DNA of 64,000 bases from Nautilus pompilius (GCA_018389105.1 JACATO010001066.1:62001-126000); one strand, 5' to 3'; numbered from the stretch's first letter, positions 1 to 14,900 are shown. Translations and numbers: made by a program. Notes: generated from the letters alone by a model not told the origin.

Positions 1-3000
1 AAAAATGCATAAAAACTGTTTGACTCCTTTCTTAATCAGACCCATTTTAAAAAAATGGCTAAACAGATTATGTATCTAAACAAAAAAAAGAAAATGAGAG
101 AGCCACATTTTCAAATTTCCAAAATAGTGGTCTACATTGCCTGAACAAGCTAGCATCAAATACCGATAAGAACTAATTTAAACAAAGAACTTTGGAGTCA
201 CTTTTAAAACAACAAAAGGCATTTTTAAAGAGAAATAAATTGCCAAGTGAACTTACAATAAATGGACCCTTATTATTTTTTGACTCTCCCCTCGTCATCC
301 AAAATATGCTCCTAAAGTGCATTTAGGTGTTTCAGCTTATAAGATATATGTATATATTAATCCAGCTGAAGAATTATCAACTTGTCTGACCTGCTAAAAT
401 TAAGTATTTTTCTGCAGACAGACATATCAGTAAAAAAATAAAAGCATGGGAGATCAGATAAACAATTAGATTGCGCATCCACTTTTGTATTTGACCAAAT
501 CAGAAAAATTCCAGTATAGACTCACAAACCCATTCTTTTTTTCTTCTTCAGAGGTCTAAGAGAGCTTAATCATACCCAAGTAATACGTAAAAACTGTCTT
601 TCTTGAAAGAAAGCAAGACCCCTATAAACGACAAAAGAAACAATTTAGTTTCATTTTACAGAATTATGTACAATCCTCAAATGCAGGATATGAATGAATA
701 CAAAACTATGAGCTGTAAGTGTAAAGTTGACTGAAGACAAACTGAAAAAAACTTGAATTAACAGATGGGAAAGTTCTTAAAGAAAGTTCATCTTCCACCC
801 ATCATGTCTCATGTAAGTAAATCCAAGTTTGAAAGAAGAACTGTTCATTTTAGAGCTACAGATACAACACTGACAAAGTGATTGGGATTAAACTTTGGAA
901 AACGTTTATTCTAAAAACACTACTAATACGCAGCAAAATTAAAATTCTTACTTAATGTTAAAAGGGGGAGAGAAAAAAACTCTAGTTTTCCGTATTTGCC
1001 CCACAGTTAATTCCAAGTCTTACTTAAAAAATATATTTAAAAAATCAATATACCTTAAGATACTGGAAACTTCAATAAAAGGTAAAATAATTCTAATCTT
1101 AAGCTTAAACTATGCAAGCTTGGTTGGTTGGCCGATTTTTTTTCTCTCCTCTTAATTGGTCTCTCATGCCAGCCCCAGGATAGACACCCTGACATTCACC
1201 AATACCACGAACAGCTCTAATATTGATTAAGGACATAATCCCCTCCCCCAAGAGTTGCTGTTGGGGGTAATATTGGGTACTACAGAAAAATTTTCCCTTG
1301 CATTTCAATACAAATATTAATAATAATTCTAAAAAAGTCTCTGTTTTCATTCAATAATTTCTTTTGAGCCTTTACCTTGGTCAATAGCAAGCATTCTTCC
1401 TCCAAATTCACAAAACGGAACAGGCAAAAGTCTTAACCCCTTTATGAGATATTGCTACTTGAGAGAAAAACCAAATCAAACTTGCCTCTTTACCTTTACT
1501 AGCAGCATTCACTACAAGATTAATTTCCCCGTTTTCCGACCAAAAACAACCTGAAAACATCCCCCATGATTGCTGAGATGAATTATTTTTGTTCAGAACA
1601 GATCTGCTTAATTCTCTAGCTATCTCATTCAAAATCTCTTAGAATAAACTGCACAATAAATGATTTTTGCCGGGGTTTAAAATATCTTAGTCTGAGAAAC
1701 AGTTATAATTCATGGAGATAGGATAAATGTATTAATAGTTCTCTGCCTGGCATGGTGAGTTCAGAGTCAAAGATTCATGGACTTAAGAAAAAACGACAAA
1801 GAAAGAAATGCCTGCAAGGGTCAAATGGAATTCTCTTCAAATCAAATTTGCTTTTCTTAATGATGATATTCAATGCAGTTCTGGGATTATTTACAAAAAG
1901 AAAACAAAAGATAAAAAGAGAAAAATAATAATAATAATAAAAAAAATCAACAGTAAAGAGAAAGACTGATAAATGAAAAACAACAACAAACTTTTAGGCA
2001 AAAATCTTGAAAACTGAACAATTTCTTTTAGCATTGTTTTTTTTATTTACACAAAGGTACTCTTCCTTTAAGATGAAGAATATAACTCATTTTTTACCTG
2101 GCTCTTAGTAAAATTTTCTAACAAATAAATCCCACCTAGTGGCAGGTCATAGCACTGAACTGGCTATAGTTTTCTAGTTTGTCCACTAAAAAAAATAAGA
2201 GGGGAAATGCTCAAGATGATCATTCCAAACCTATTCCCTTTTAATTTAATGTCTAGTTTACTTCAATCAATCGTCAAAGCAGTGTAACAGAGACTAGCTG
2301 ATGATACTGGTCATGCCTCACCAGTTATTCATAGATGAGTTGCCTGGTCTAATTTTTCCTTACATTATTACAAGGGATATCACCTCCTTTGGAAATTGCA
2401 ACAAATTAATTCTGTCTCTACAAGGTTAGTCACTCATAGACAAGCCACTAGGTGGCGACAGATGTTTTTGCTGCAGACATAGAAAACTGTTGAAATGCAT
2501 ACTAGGTAGCATGATATGGTGACAAACATACAAAAGTTTTAAGTAATTTAAGAAAGAAAATTAAAGATCTATAACCATAACCCGATACTGTTGTTTTATG
2601 ATGTAGTGAATTGCAACTGTGACAAACTGTGGTAAGAAAATGCTCTTCTGTACATTCTAGACAATTAAATGGTGACTGCAATCTGTCACTGAAGTAACTT
2701 GGAAACTAGTGTCTATGAACTATGTTTAAGTACAAAACCATATTTTATAGCCAATAAGGCCTGCTAAACTTTACCATAAATCACGAAACATTTTTTTTTA
2801 ATAACCACATAGTGTCTATTTGGAAACCAGGTACTGGATGCAGAAACCCATATAAAGAAAATACAGTTATAGCATATCTGGGTAGAGGGGGATGGATGTC
2901 AAGGTAACTAACTAGGTGTGACATGGAATGTGGATGGCAAGGCACTGTGGCAGAAAAACGTTTGTTAATAGAGTTAAGATGGAGAATCACGGTTATTTCT

Positions 3001-3540
3001 CAAAAGAGCTGAAGACAACATTTTGATCCAAAATTCTTTTTACTACATCCAGGTCTAAGTGTACGTGTTAATAATGAAGGGAAAGGGACAAAAGACTGGC
3101 ACACAGCAAAACTGACCCATGATGTAGTTAGTTTTACTCCAGTTTTTTAAAAAAAAATCAAAAAAAAAAAAAAAATCTTAAATTCCCTGCCAGATCACTA
3201 AATGAATGCACTTTGATAATCTTGTAGACTATATTTTAAAAGCAAAAGATCCAGATATGTCTGCCCAGAGCCTCACTGATAATTACAAAATCAGCCACAG
3301 CACAAACAAGTCTTTACATTTCATGTCTTCAATACTGATTTCCCAAGATCTATCATTAATTAAAACTATTAAAGGCTTTGCAACAGACCCCACTCAAGTT
3401 AATCTCATACTTTACAATTTTTTTCTTCAATATGATATACACAATTTTTTTGAGAGGAAAAATGAAAGTGGCCATCTTTATTCATAATGTTTACAGATAG
3501 AAAAAAAAACTTTTCCACATATTTTTTACTACTGGTAATG

Positions 3541-4256
3541 CAGTACTCCCTTGTTATAACGTAAGTGTCAGATGATACAAAATGAGCATTACAGTGAGGT
3601 ACTTAAAGCTATGAAGAATTAGCAAAAACATCGCATACTGGTGGTCTATGAGATTCTTATTAGCAAAAAGAAAACAACAACAACTTAGTTTTAGCTGCTT
3701 GGTTTTCTTTTGGAGAATTTTTCTGAGATGCTAATAAAGCTCTTCATTTGGTTCATGTTGTGCCATTCTTACCATCACCAAAGCCATCCATCACTTGCCT
3801 TAAATTTCCATTCCATTCCTTTCTCTTTTGCCAACTTCACTGCCAGAGATTGTTTTTGCCTTCACCAGAGCACCTTGAGCATACTGCTGCTTAAACCAGA
3901 CATATGTTGCATTGTTGATCAGTGACTCTCTGATGTCGAGATTTTTTCCCTTCCCATTCAGTCCCTCATCACTCCATGCTTGTCTACAAACCCACTTCAT
4001 TTTTCACCCAGCTTTGAAAAGTTCCACCAAATTTCAAGTTCTTGAGAAACTGGGTTCACCTGTTTCCATCCTTTCTACAGCCTCTAGCCTTTCCCAGACA
4101 GTGCGTATCTTCATTACATTAGGAAATATGGGAAAATATGTTGCAGTCTTGCAAGGTGGCACCACTTGTCTGTCACACAAATGCCTACATATGACATTGG
4201 GAGATGTGCTGCAGATGCATTATAACCGAGTGCACTATGGAGAGGGAGTACTATAT
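3541..4256 (-). mobile_element. Tigger/pogo DNA transposon, internally deleted
   Basis: Short remnant of a Tc1/mariner-superfamily pogo/Tigger element lying antisense to the plus strand. The ends show an inverted motif: CAGTACTCCCTTGTTATAACG at the left, and the reverse complement of the right end begins TAGTACTCCCTC. On the minus strand the interior reads as the N-terminal DNA-binding part of the transposase. It includes a psq-like piece (RLEAVERMETGEP), then a CENP-B-type helix-turn-helix with ESLINNATYVWFKQQYAQG and, in a shifted frame, AKEKGMEWKFKASDGWLW, where FKASDGWL is the hallmark of Tigger, jerky and CENP-B proteins. The DDE catalytic domain is absent: the element is about 0.7 kb against 2-3 kb for a full Tigger. 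It is frame-broken and non-functional. Exact ends and the TA duplication are uncertain. Confidence 0.85.
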
Positions 4257-7200
4257 TATTCAAAGGTGTTTTTAAATATCATCATAAGGCTGGTGAAAAT
4301 TAGTGTCAAAACTGTAAGTAAATGCTGTTTAAAAGAAAATATTTTTTTTTTGTAAAACTAAAATGAGTAAATTATTTGCTACTGAGGGCAGGTCTAAGCA
4401 GTGAGGGTTGGTAGTAATTCAATATTCAACCAAAGAACCTTGGTAATAGATAAGTTCTTAATTCACGCCAACAATTATTATTTAAAATCCGACCAAAACC
4501 TTTTCTTTATCCCCTCTCTCACAGACATACACACATACACACAAACACTCACATACCTAGGCCTTGCTTCTTAGATGTGGTAAAATTTTACCAAAGACAT
4601 TTTTGCCAGAAAATTCCTTAAAAAAAAAAAAAAAAAACAAAAAAACAAATCACCACTGCTTACTTAATCTTTAACCAACAGTTACTTCCGTACCATTTAT
4701 CACTGTTGTTCTTTTCTTCCTATTAATATTACTAACAGAATATACTACAACTGCTGTCTCATTACCAATGTCAGACTTGTTTCTCCTCCTCCATTTAAAA
4801 AAAAAAAAATCTCTCTTTTAGTACATGAAAGTAAATATTTTATTTAACATTAGTAAAACCCATGACTATTCCCTAGGAATGAAATATTCGCGGTGTGGCT
4901 ATTTTGACAAATATATAAGATCACACATTCTATGTTAAATAATTTTAAATCATGTTCTACAAAGAAATTACATGGAGTCATAAAGTACATTTTAAATGAA
5001 AACAAAAACATTACATCTTACAACAAAATTGCAAATCACATGTACATTTCAACAAAATGTGAATCAATACTGCGTATCATAATAATGTATAATTATGTAT
5101 TAAAACACATTTATAGTTGTCCACTGTGCATAATAATTAGCAGAGATAATTAATAATAAAAATTATAATTTTACAAGGTTTATCATCAACCAAAGGGGAA
5201 AAAATCTAAACAATAAGTAACTGGATATATATGATTCAAATAGGCAAGTATTATAACAGGCATACCCAATAAAAATAGCAGTGATAAAACAAATAGATGA
5301 CAACTGAGAAGCTGGTATTAGCAGAGGACCTGATCAAAACCCTTACATCATGCAGATAAAATTTAGGCAGTATGATCCAGAAAGATAACTAATAGGGGAA
5401 TTAAATAACCTACAATGGATATATCCAGGTATGTCTATTACAATACTCACCGATATGAATAGTATTACTTACTGTTTAGAAATGAGGTTTGTTTGATTGT
5501 TCCATGTTTGGTAATCAGATGATGAGTTTAGTTTGAAAATTACCATTTGTTTATAATTATTATTAATTAAGCATTTGTTAATTGCCACTTTTGATTCCCT
5601 CATTTATAGGTAGTCAGCCATGCATGTTACATTATAAAAAACTGTGTGGCCACATTGAATATTATACAAAATCATATATTCACAGGTAACAATAAAGAGA
5701 GTCGTGTTCAGGTATACTGGAAAATGTATTATTATAATTATTAGGCTTAAAGAAATTGTTTTATTGGTTGAAATAAACATGTAATAAATAGGAAGCTCAA
5801 ACTTCATCTTCAATTCAGATATTGCTAATTTAAATTTGTTTCTCACATGATGAGTTAACAGGAAGAAAACAATTAGAAAATAAAGAAAGTTTTACCTTTG
5901 GTAAGGTAAGGTGAAATTAGCAGTTTTTGGATGCAAGACTATAATGCATCAAAAAGTCATTTTTTGTTGTTTTTTTTAAAAAAAGAATAATGTTTACTCA
6001 CTTAGATGGCAACATTCAGCAGCAGACTGAACACAACAGAAAAAACTTCTGCTGCGAACAGGATAAAATCTAATCTGCATTACACACAGTATAAGAATAC
6101 ACATCATCCAGCACTGATGTACATATAACACAGAGAGAGAGTATACACATAAAATGTGGTGCCTGTATATTAATAATAAACTAAATACAGGAAAAACACT
6201 ATGGCAAAAAGTCTGCTGCTGGTTTTCATGTCCAGGTATGGGTTCCTATTTAATGGCAACTGCCATTACAAATTGTAAAAATATAACAAAAAAAAAAAAA
6301 AAAACAAAATAAATATGCATTCAAATTTAGAAACATTACACACTTTTAAGACTAACCCAAACAAATACATTTTAAAAGTTAAGATAACATCCCAAATATG
6401 AAAAAAACTGGGGAAAGCTTAGATTTTTTAAAGTGGTGTTAGTTGTTACCATGGTGAATGGAGTAACTTAAGAGTTTGGAAAACGTGCTTGTCAGTAACC
6501 TAAGGCACAGATCAGTTAGGTACCAAGAGTCAGGCCATTACACAGACCATTTTTTATGAATGCCGCTTTTCATCTCAATATGATGACTCTGATCAAGAAC
6601 TGAGCAGCAGAGATTGCAAACTCCCTACATTTATTTACGCACCAACTTTGAACATTGTAAAAAGTAGAAATGAGAGATTTCTCAAAGCTTATATCTGAAA
6701 CAATAAAGTTTAATAAATTCTGTTTGAATAAAGAGCAGCATCAAGTACTCTTGGAATAAAAAGATTTTTAATCATTTCACCAACTAACATATTTAAGAGA
6801 AAAACATTTAGAAAGTTACTGATTAAAACCAGAAAGATCTCTATCCATCGAGTTACATATCTTGTGCAAAAATGGTAAATATATACACTTTTAGGTAAAT
6901 TTTCTTCTTTTATTTTTTTTTTGTGAAAGAGAGAGAAATTCATTGTGTCAGAATTTTCAGTGGACAAAAATCCAGAAATTAATTTTTAATTTACCCAAAT
7001 TTCTGAATGTCAAATATATACACAACATAAGCTAGGCATCATCACTGCATTTCACATTAACACCTTAGCTGCAGATGTACTGCTTAATGCAAAGGGTTCT
7101 ATAAAATGACTAATGCAACAAAGTGCTGATGATCTGGAAAGGAATGGAAGATTAATTTATGACATTTGCTTAATTTTCTGCTATTATATAGAATTTTGTA

Positions 7201-8408
7201 AAATAACATACACACAGAAAAAAAAAAAAAGGAAACTGGCCAGTAGGAAAAAAAGTATTGTTGTAGCACGTGGAGTTAAATATATATATTTACCACGCCA
7301 GTGTATCTCCTGGACCTGACTGTGGTGTGTTTAATGCTGATAGTGTAATCGCAATTTGTATGCAAGATTTCCCTGGGCTGCTCACAGAATGTCAAATGTG
7401 AACCCGTGTTTATTCTGTGTCATCAAATTAACAACATTCCAAACAGGAGTCCGTCCTCCTGTACCCACCATGCCCAACCAGACCCCAGAGATGCTCTGCC
7501 CAGATTAAAATCTGGGCACACAGCAGGCCAAGCAAGCACTGCCTTGGAGATGTTGTACCACTATAGCCATACTACATGCTGAGGTGTGATGCCACTTCTG
7601 CTAATGAAAACATTGGTCTGGGTGACCACCAACATGAGAAACAACAAGTGCAAGAAACTTTTTATGGTCAGTGTTCTGGATAAAGGTTACAGCTGCAAGA
7701 TATGAAAAGCTTCTCTAGTTGTTTTACAAGGATGTCAACTCTGTGCTCTATCAACAATGTTTAACAATAAGACAACTGAAGAAGTGGTGGTGCATGGCAA
7801 GTTGCCTACTTATTTTCCTGCGAAAAAACCCAGCATATCTCATGCCAGATGCCTGTCGTCTCTGATTTTGCATAATATTTTTGTGTCATACTTGTACAAA
7901 GGGACTGTTTTCATGTATAGATCACAATATCATACTTTACTTTTCCAAAACCAACCCTATATGTGCAATCAAAATGTGCCAAATGCAACGCCTGAGTAAG
8001 ATGAGCAGAAGCAAAGCTTCGATGCGATTTCACCCAACCATGAAACTACCATATTGCTGCAGTATTCCACCTTTAATTAACATGAAGGAAAATCTGGTGG
8101 TGCTTACCTTATGTCAGGATGTTTACACTGTGCAATCTCAGTAAGCATTAAAACAATGTGCATACACTGGTGACCATAATGTGGACTAACCACCAATAAT
8201 AATAATTCATCAAGAAATGAGAAAATATTATAAAGAAAAAACATTGACATGAAAATGTTTCAGGCATTGATTTTCTAACATGCACTTGTTGATGTACATG
8301 TAATTATATGCATTAAAAATTTTATTTATGTATTAAAAGCAGGATTATTTCACAGGTGAGTCCACAGTTATGGCTAGATGCAGGCACGTTCTTTTAACGG
8401 GTACAAAG

Positions 8409-8433
8409 ACACACACACACACACACACACACA
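8409..8433. repeat. (AC)n microsatellite
   Basis: Uninterrupted AC dinucleotide run of about 12 units, about 280 bp on the 3' side of the linker exon in gene orientation. In the transcript it is a GU tract. Confidence 0.95.
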
Positions 8434-8710
8434 TTTTCTTTGGTGGCTTTATAAGTAACCAGACAAATTACATATCTGCAGTTTCTGAAAGTTTAGAACC
8501 AATACAGTTACCAAGTTATGTCCCCTTGACTTCGTTGGATAGAGTTGAGGGCGCTTTCAATAAAGTCTCAAAGCTGTGCAGTAAGTACAAGTGAAGTCTT
8601 GTTGTGAAACCCACACCAAAGACAGGCAGAAAGAAAGGAAAAAAAAAAGTGGTGGATAGAAAAACTCATTCTTATAAAATCTGTTCAGATTCAACTGTAT
8701 GTTAACTTAC

Positions 8711-8905
8711 CTCTAATCTGTCCGCCCTTGTCACCTTCTGTTGGGTTGTTCCAGGGATTGCGGTCTGTACAACACCCGTTACCTGGGGTGTGACAACAGT
8801 TGCATCACTTCCTGTGCCAGCAACAGGAACTGTTGGTATGGCTGGGTTGATGTAGGGGTTAAAGACTGCTGACGTTTGGACTGTGTTAATGTAAGGAGGG
8901 GTGGT
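8711..8905 (-). CDS. mbl: muscleblind exon: linker before second finger pair
   Basis: Internal coding exon, 195 nt and 65 codons, phase 0 at both ends. On the minus strand the acceptor is CTACCTTTCAG and the donor GTAAGTTAAC. It encodes the Thr/Val/Pro-rich linker of muscleblind: TTPPYINTVQTSAVFNPYIN near the start, then PAIPTVPVAG, then TTQQKVTRADRLE at the end. AxFNPY recalls the vertebrate MBNL linker (AAFNPY), and QQK..RADRLE matches the conserved (P)R(T/S)D(R/K)LE that immediately precedes the Cys of finger 3 (VCREFQRG) in the family. The next exon should therefore begin with that finger; it was not found between here and position 1 and probably lies outside the window. Joining directly from the finger exon gives ...GMIPTV then TTPPYINTV..., a natural linker, so this junction is probably the basic isoform. 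Confidence 0.93.
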
Positions 8906-11900
8906 CTGAAAGGTAGAGAGAGAGACACTATATAGAATACAATTGCTTAAGCATGTGATTTAGGGAAACCTGTTTATATAGACCACCTTGAGTCAGTGAA
9001 CTGTCTTGTTAGGGAAGGCATCGGATACAAAGATCCCTATAGGCTAAAAAGAATCTGTCTAAAGCTACTCTCTAAGGTAACCAGACAAAGAAAAATAATC
9101 AAATAAGGCCTTTTCTAATATACTGATCAAATTGAGATAGGCAGATCGCTAAATTAACATTTCTTATTGATGACACCTGATCAAAATGGCCTTCACAAGC
9201 AGGTTTAAGTGTCTTCACCAAAAACAATGTTTTGTTTCCTTATTTGTAAAGGTAAATTACTTTGAGACATCTCAGAATAAATAAAAATTGTACAAGAAGA
9301 AATAAGATTTTTTTTTTTAATTATTAAAAACAAAACAAATCATAACCTGATAAAACAATCCCTGTACATGCATAATATTCTCTAACAGGTCTCTCCATTG
9401 GGACCAATAAGTTGGTTGCAGAATAGGTAAATATAAAACTCAGGATCCATCATGTAGGTGTTGTCATCAAATTTCTTTAATCACCATTCCATGAAGGAAT
9501 GTAGAAAATGATTGCATTATAGCAATATTTTCTTAATTATTGGTGGATGGAAACTTGTTTGAAATTCCATATACGTACATTTTTAATATATCTGTATAGC
9601 TTATAGAACTGATTTACAGTGATGTGGCTAATAGGCTCATTTTCAAATTTCATAAATAATTCTTGACATTGTACTAATTGATCATGCATTCATTACAGGT
9701 GTTTAATTTAATTTCATTTAAAGGTAAGCTTATTTCTCCAGTACACCACCATTAATTCATTTTAAAATAGACTGGATTGGAGGGAGGCTTTGTATAAGCT
9801 GAATAGTTGATTAGAAAGGTACAGGAACTTAATCTTCCCAAAAAAATAATTTTCTTCTTTTTTTTTTTACACTAACTGGGAGAGAATTTTGGATCTCTGT
9901 AATACAGTAGTATTAGTGTGCTGGTCATACATTTCATTTGCAAACACAAGAAAATGTTGTATAGTTTTAAGCTGCAAGATGAACACTTCCAATAAAATCA
10001 GCAAAGGAATGGGTTAACAGGGGCAGAGGATTTGTCAAGAGATCCTGATTTGAAGATAACAAATTTTGCTCAAGGAATACAGGGAAGTGGGGGAGGAGGA
10101 AAAAACTCATTAGAAATGTAATCCCATGTCTATAAATTAAAAGGGTTGTAGGACTACCCATGGAGAATTAAACATCTGTTTTTGTAGAATTCACTCAATC
10201 ACATTCTCTGTAGTCTGAACTTATGTTTATGCCATTTAGCAACAGCAGCAACAATAACAACTTCTTGGCCAATCCTGTAGCCAAGTACAAGCCTCAAATA
10301 ATTCTACATAAGAAAATTAATTCCATTTAATCTTTAAGATCACACACAAATACAAAACGTTTAAATTAAAACAAAAAAAAACACACACACACACAACACC
10401 CAGTTCACGTAAGATTTCACACCCTACAGTACAATAAGATCACCCTATACCAAACAATCACAGCCACATGTTTATTCCTGAGACGAGGCCATACACCCAT
10501 GCTTCGAGTCTACCTACAAGCCCATCAATATACAAACCACTCTAAGTGCAGCTTGGAATGAACGACTTATATGTCACATAGTGCAAGCCTATCTCTTGAT
10601 TGGACAAACCCAACCAGTGACTAAGCTAGATGGTGCTGAAAGAGAGCATTCCCACACATTTTGAATACGAGGATGCAAGTAAAAATAACCAGTTTTGGAC
10701 ACCAAACGAATGTTGAATAGTTGATACCACTAGGTAAGAGTAGGCAGTCAATGTTACCTCCAAATTCAGAAAGAAAAATTGGTTAATGTTTAAAATTAAA
10801 AACAAATAAATGTCAATATCTAGTATGAAGAGTTTTCAATAAGGCTAATTTGTACATTTGGCATTATATGTTAGAAGGGATTCTGCTGGGACCAGCCATG
10901 CAACAATCCCTCTAAGTGGTAGTATGTTCTGACTTTTCAGAACGGTATAATTCAGACAGGAATGTACAACTGCTAACAGCTATTTTGTGGAACAATTAAC
11001 ATTCTTCTGTGGCTAGGTGGATAAGTTCATTTGCGGAAAGTATGCAAGAAAGTTAAGAGAAAGAAAATTGAATAGAAAGCCATTCTGCTAAAACCATATT
11101 GATGCAAACCAGTTCATTTTGAATAGAATGTTTAAATAATAAATCTATGATCCTAATTGACATCTGGATAGCTAACAAAATGACAAAAAAAAAAAAAAAA
11201 ATTCAATTCAACTTTTCCAAAGAATATTTTTATATAACATACAATTTTAAGTCTACTCCTTTAGGTCATTTAATTTTCTTTTGATCAATTATATGGGGGT
11301 CAGCAAATATTATAATGCTTATTTATCTTCTCTGTTCTCCAGGTAGCTCTATTTTGCTGATTAAAATGGCTCCTTTGAACCCATAGATATTTCATCTTCA
11401 GAATAACAACAAAGTTAGGTGAGATTGGGTAATTTGCTAACCTGATGAACGTTTTTATTGGAGAAATCACGCTGGCTTCATCTATTTTGGAGTGGTACGT
11501 TCAAAGGAAACAATTAATTGTGGGTAGAGACTTTGACCGGCTGACATGATGCAATGGTAGACCTCAACAGGGAAATTACTTCCACTTTGATAAATACAAC
11601 CGGTAACAGAAAAGTGCAGACATTAGGAGACTTCCGTAGCAACCTTTTGATTGCATCCCTTTAGTTACAGCCAGAATGACGAGTGAACTTTAATTGCAAG
11701 GTTAATTATAGGTCAAAGAACTTTAATTAGCTAAGGTTAATCAACTTTTATTACTGTAGTCAAACTGAAAGTGCATATGTGTGATAGCCCTGGCAAAATT
11801 ATCTAAAAAGCAGATCCTCTTCATTAAAAAAAGAATGTGCAGGGAGATACAGGTATTTTTTAGGCTCACCACAAATGTGGATCTAAACTCAGATGAGGAC

Positions 11901-14900
11901 AATCTCTTGCTGAAATTTAAAGAGCTTTTTCAGAAATGAATGACTGATATCTTTCTCTCTTGGAAGCTAAGATTGCAAATACTTTTTATTTTTATGCTCT
12001 TATCTGTGAATAATCCAAAGAAATTAGTAATAAGATATTAACGTATACCAAACTGGAAAACCACTTTAAGATTGTGGCATGCAAAACCCAACAACAACAA
12101 CAAAACCCGACACACAAACAGAAGGCAGTTGAGTCCATGTAAAAAAATAAAATTGGAGAGCTAGCTGGTGGTTGGACTACCGGCAGCTAAGATCAAAGGG
12201 CCCAAGTTTGAATCCAGCTTGTCTGGCATTCATCCTACAATGAAGAGTTCTAGTTGGGGTTCTCAGGGTACATATCATAGAGGTTCTGTAAGTAACTCTT
12301 GACCATCACTCAAGAGCCTCCAACCATACCTACTATTTGCTTGGTCAACAAGGCTAATAAATCCCTCCGCCACCCCGCTTCTAGCTCCCTGCCATAAGAC
12401 GTCCTTAGACTCAAAAGCCAGGACAGGGTCCACCAAGAAGATTAAAAAAACAATATGTAGTTTATTCTGAAAGTTAACTCCTTCTGTAAATGTTACCTAT
12501 ATTTTACCATTAAAAGACAACAAAGATGCTAATTAGTATATATAGTAGGATTCTATGATGCAAAAGCAAAGTCTGATTATACACAGATGGATTGACTTAT
12601 TCATTACATACATTTTTATTTATACACAATGACAGATGCAAGTATGCTAAAAAGATCAATAGTTTTTTCTCAGGTAAACAGATATTAATCTATCTTGTCA
12701 TTCTACAATTATTGCCCCATTAAATCTCAGGTTTCAGATGCCATAAAACAGTTCTGCTTAAAACAACATAAAATTAATTTCTTTATAAGATAAACCTGCA
12801 CATTTTTTAATGCATGAATTCTATAAGGTTCAAACTTTTGAAAATACCAGTGGGCACGTAAAAGATGCTTTGCCACTTCAGCTAAGCTCCCACATCTATA
12901 CATCAGTTAGACTTGAATCATAACATTAAAAGATAACAGATGATTAAATTCTAAGTCCTTTATCCTTACCAGTTTTTGTGGACTAAATGCAGAAAGTTTC
13001 TACCTTAATTACCAAATCTCAACGGTACTGTTAAAATGCCCACAAGTTAGTTAAGCTACCTGAAAAAAGCTACACAAATTTATAGATTCAAATTAGAAAT
13101 TAAGAATTTATGGTATTTTTCAACTTAAATGAGTTAAACATTTGAGCCAAGCAGGAAACGGTGACCTCCCTCAATGATATTTCCTAGCCAGGTGTCCATA
13201 ACAGAAAACATTATATGAAGCCATTACAGAGAAAATAAAGTTCCTACATATCTTGGTTAACATTAAAAAATAAATCATTTTGAGTATGTAAGTCCACTCA
13301 ACCAAAAACAGGAAACATTTTCACAACAGCAGAAAATATGGATTCTAAAAATTCTTAATTTTCCATGAAATTGCATAATGAAGCTTAATTTTGGGTTGGC
13401 AGATGCTTTCAAAGTTTCTATACATTGTATCCATAATTCAAATTACTACTACAGTCACACTTAAAAACAACTTTTGAGTCAAATAATATTTTATTCTTAA
13501 GAATTTCCAATAATCTCATTTTAAATGGTACCGGTGGGCAATCAGTACAGAAATGTAAGACTGTATTTGATGCCAGAAAATTCTCTTTAGCTGTCAGATA
13601 ATAAACATGGGAAATGATTTACCTGGTAAGGTATAAACAGTATGGTTATAAAAATCTGCTAAACATTAATTTTAAGGCAACAGAAGATTTATGTAAGTTT
13701 CAAAAAAATTCTCGCCCCTCAAATATGTAGCGTGAAAGATAAAAATGTGGCTACTGCATAAACAGACTTTGTTAATTAATATTCTCCGTATAACATTAAC
13801 CTTCTTTAGCTAATGGGAATAATAATCTAATTGTTTTGTGTGTTCTGAAGTGTAGCAAATAAATGATTTATGATGTTACACTAAGTGCAGTAAATACATC
13901 ACTGGTATGTGAATTAGGCCACCTCCCATTAATCTTTGAGAAACTGATTTGAGATGCTTTTACCTGGTTACCCATGAAAGCTATTGTCTAATTCATTTAT
14001 GAATGGAGCCACGGTACCGATAATAACCATTTGACATGTCATGGCTTACTACAAAAAATGTATCTAAGTTAAAAACAAAACAAAAACAAAAGACAGCATG
14101 GTCATTAATTCTAATATATTAATTTACATAAACTACAAGAAAAACTAAATTAATGAAATTAACTAAATAACCAAAATATTATTTACAAAGTATCAAACTA
14201 GTAAGAATGGAAAGTTTCCGGTGAAGCATAATCTATACAAAGAAATGCGAGGGCTAAATTAAGTTCTTACCACCAACACAATAGATAATTGCGTTTAGAC
14301 ATTTAACTTATCAGTATGGTAGCGGTGTTGATGTCAGTTTCTAACCAATATTTTAACAGTGGCACAAACCAGTAAGGAAGCCACAATTTGCTGGTTGCTT
14401 CTTTAATTTTTGACCAAATGTTTATCCTACTGACCTTTGACAGGGAATGGTAGTTAGCATGGGTTTATTGGCTGGTTTTACTAATAATGTGGTGGAAAAG
14501 GCCCTGAATAACACACTTAAGGAAAGTAAAATTTTAGAAATTATATGAAACCCCACCAAAAATATGTCTAGTCTGTTTGCTAAGAATCGCAGATAATCAC
14601 TGTTTTTCCCAAGCATCAAGATTACATTTTAAAATCTTTTAAGCATTTGGATTTCTCATCTTTCAGCAAATTTTCTACCAAAGAATGGTTAAAATTAAGA
14701 ACAAGCATTCTTGATGGTGCTTAAAGCAACAGACATCATTTTGGTTTCAACCAAAAAGTCAAATATGCAAGGCTGTTTACCCAGGTGTGCGCGCGCGCAT
14801 GTGTGTATGTAGCTAAGCTGGAGCAAATGTCTGCATCAAGAGTTTAAAAAAATGAAGCATGACAACTAAAATAACCACCAAAAACTAGCAAATTTCAGTT

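Larger units (their letters stand above)
1..8710 (-). other. mbl: muscleblind intron after linker exon (partial)
   Basis: First 8.7 kb of the intron downstream of the linker exon, running off the left edge. It is AT-rich and has no exon I can support. I looked on the minus strand for the second finger pair (pattern CREF/CREY-QRG...C...FAHP) and did not find it. It contains a Tigger/pogo remnant (see 3541-4256), a CA microsatellite, short homopolymers and a slightly more GC-rich stretch at about 7430-8140 that may be an old repeat I cannot name. Confidence 0.8.

Noticed and set aside
3912-4355. 147-codon plus-strand frame
   Set aside because: It is antisense to the Tigger transposase remnant, which explains the openness, and has no domain of its own.
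7498-7517. Perfect short inverted repeat as a terminator or attachment site
   Set aside because: A single 9-bp stem in a eukaryotic intron has no such role; it is noted only as part of an unassigned block.
1-8700. Expected exon for the second zinc-finger pair
   Set aside because: Searched by motif on the minus strand and not seen; it is presumed to lie left of the window.
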